A model generated the notes under the pieces. That model ran no database searches. It saw only the letters and a program-made list of their open reading frames with translations, and was not told where the DNA came from. A program made the position numbers and the translations under genes. Positions 39,556 through 40,264 of a stretch of DNA of 40,264 bases are shown piece after piece. Position 1 is the first letter of the stretch. The number at the start of each line of letters is the position of its first letter. This DNA comes from Bacteroidales bacterium. Lineage in GTDB: Bacteria; Bacteroidota; Bacteroidia; Bacteroidales; F082. Location: contig JAGCPJ010000067.1 of the NCBI GenBank assembly GCA_017965765.1, forward strand, positions 1-40,264, in the 5' to 3' direction.

Positions 39556-40032
39556 ATGAAAGCAACCTATTCACAACGTTTGATCAAACTCGCCGACCTC
39601 AACCACCACCAGACTTTCTTCGCCGGAAGATGCTCCGAGTGGTTCCTGGAAAGCTCCTATTTTGCCGTAGCTCAGTATGTTGACACCAAGGACACCGTCC
39701 TGTTGGTGCTCCACGGCATCGATTTTAAGTTCCCCATCTTCGCCGGCGACATCGTCACCTTCGAAAGCAAGGTAATCCATACGGGACGCTCCACCCTCAC
39801 CGTCTATACCAAGATGTATCGCAGCCGCGAACCCGAAAAGACCGCAGCCGACGGCTTCGCCACCTTCTCGTATTTAGACGAGAACCACCACTCCAAACCC
39901 CACGGCATCGTCCTCACCCCAGAGACCGAAGAGGAGCGTTGGCTCCAGCAGCTGGCCAAAGAGGTTATGGAAGACTCGAAGCGCCGGGCGATAGCGATGA
40001 ATCAGTTTGGAGTGAGGAGTGAGGAGTTTTGA
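39556..40032 (+). CDS. Acyl-CoA thioesterase (hotdog fold)
   Basis: 158 residues. LADLNHHQTFFAGRCSEWFL near the N-terminus occupies the place of the DxNxxGTxFGG active-site segment of acyl-CoA hydrolases. GIDFKFPIFAGDIVTFESKV, then STLTVYTKMYRS and GFATFSYLDENH, follow the hotdog strand pattern. It likely hydrolyses acyl-CoA in the cytosol; chain length is unknown. The last residues (FGVRSEEF) are encoded by a GGAGTGA heptamer tract, so the natural C-terminus may once have been shorter. Confidence 0.85.
   Translation: MKATYSQRLIKLADLNHHQTFFAGRCSEWFLESSYFAVAQYVDTKDTVLLVLHGIDFKFPIFAGDIVTFESKVIHTGRSTLTVYTKMYRSREPEKTAADGFATFSYLDENHHSKPHGIVLTPETEEERWLQQLAKEVMEDSKRRAIAMNQFGVRSEEF
40009..40029. repeat. 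Heptamer tract (GGAGTGA type) at the thioesterase C-terminus
   Basis: GGAGTGA twice and GGAGTTT lie in frame over the last codons of the thioesterase gene and touch its stop. The same unit family occurs at 23287-23328. Confidence 0.75.
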
Positions 40033-40083
40033 AAGATCTTAAAAAAAATATCTCAAAACCACACTCCGTTTCAAAAAAAGTTG

Positions 40084-40091
40084 TAATTTTG
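40084..40091 (+). promoter_or_regulatory. Putative -7 box TAATTTTG for rpsO
   Basis: TAATTTTG, 45 bp upstream of the rpsO ATG, within the 12-mer TTGTAATTTTGC that also precedes the AtoE-like and Nudix genes. It leaves a leader of about 40 nt. Confidence 0.65.
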
Positions 40092-40136
40092 CAGCCCGTT
40101 TAGAAAAGTTTAACAAAGGTATTAGAAGTATTAATT

Positions 40137-40264
40137 ATGTATTTGACTGCAGAAAAGAAATCAGAGATTTTCAGCCAATACGGCAAAAGCGCTGCCGATA
40201 CTGGTTCAGCAGAAGGCCAAATCGCTTTGTTCACCTACAGAATCAAGCATTTGACTGAACAAAC
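40137..40264 (+). CDS. rpsO: Ribosomal protein S15, N-terminal part
   Basis: Forty-two codons are visible from the ATG at 40137 to the window edge: [20 protein letters not shown], then [20 protein letters not shown] and EQ. This is the standard start of bacterial S15 (the KxEIxxxYG, DTGSxExQIALxTxRIxxLTEH pattern), which binds 16S rRNA in the small subunit. The S15 RNA-binding loops lie beyond the window. The about 40-nt leader between the -7 box and the ATG is where S15 autoregulation would act, but no structure was recognised there. Confidence 0.95.
   Translation, partial: MYLTAEKKSEIFSQYGKSAADTGSAEGQIALFTYRIKHLTEQ

Overview
The window looks like a chromosomal segment of a Bacteroidales-type bacterium (Bacteroidota). 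Four things support this: three large secreted peptidases, at least two of them with a type IX secretion C-terminal sorting domain beginning LYPNP; many -7 boxes of the Bacteroidota form TAnnTTTG; almost no Shine-Dalgarno sequences; and typical lineage genes (meso-diaminopimelate dehydrogenase, a membrane pyrophosphatase, TSCPD and bifunctional-nuclease proteins). No rRNA, tRNA or CRISPR array was found.

Layout. 1-4168: 5' part of a membrane pyrophosphatase gene (minus), a bifunctional-nuclease-family protein, a nucleoside-type MFS transporter, then thyA and folA, a natural dTMP/tetrahydrofolate pair. 4305-10622 (minus): two C10 (streptopain-like) peptidases and a Bacteroidota-specific secreted protein often mislabelled asparagine synthetase B. 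10716-15761: a helix-hairpin-helix protein, a sodium:neurotransmitter-type symporter, upp, and an ATGA-coupled pair (polysaccharide-deacetylase-like and FemAB/GNAT-like). 15863-20258: dnaX, an M13 metallopeptidase lipoprotein, and a PlsC-type acyltransferase. 20212-24245 (minus): ddh coupled to a GH3 glycosidase lipoprotein, and an EamA transporter. 24333-30604: a gingipain-like C25 peptidase followed closely by two tandem cation:proton antiporter paralogues.

30620-38000 is the accessory stretch. It holds (i) a 179-residue protein of unknown function followed by a stand-alone reverse transcriptase whose 150-nt leader is bounded by a perfect 13-bp inverted repeat and folds into nested hairpins; (ii) a short-chain fatty acid (AtoE-like) transporter; (iii) an ADP-ribose-themed run: NrtR-like Nudix protein, von Willebrand A protein with a C-terminal A1S_2505-like/macro-like domain, and an ADP-ribosylglycohydrolase; (iv) a 216-bp MITE-like element; and (v) an AT-rich Abi-like HEPN protein with its own promoter and a compact, possibly pseudoknotted leader RNA. 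37962-40264: TSCPD protein, uracil-DNA-glycosylase-family protein, a small exported protein, an acyl-CoA thioesterase and the start of rpsO.

A second layer runs across the whole window. Short tandem tracts with a strict 7-bp period (one with 8 bp) sit in most gene gaps. The unit sequence differs from tract to tract (CGGAAAA, ATTCCGC, ATTCCTA, CTTCTGT, GTGAGGA), but the period does not. These tracts run into stop codons and, in dnaX, lie in frame and encode a KTENGER heptapeptide repeat. All function calls come from reading sequence motifs; no database search was run.
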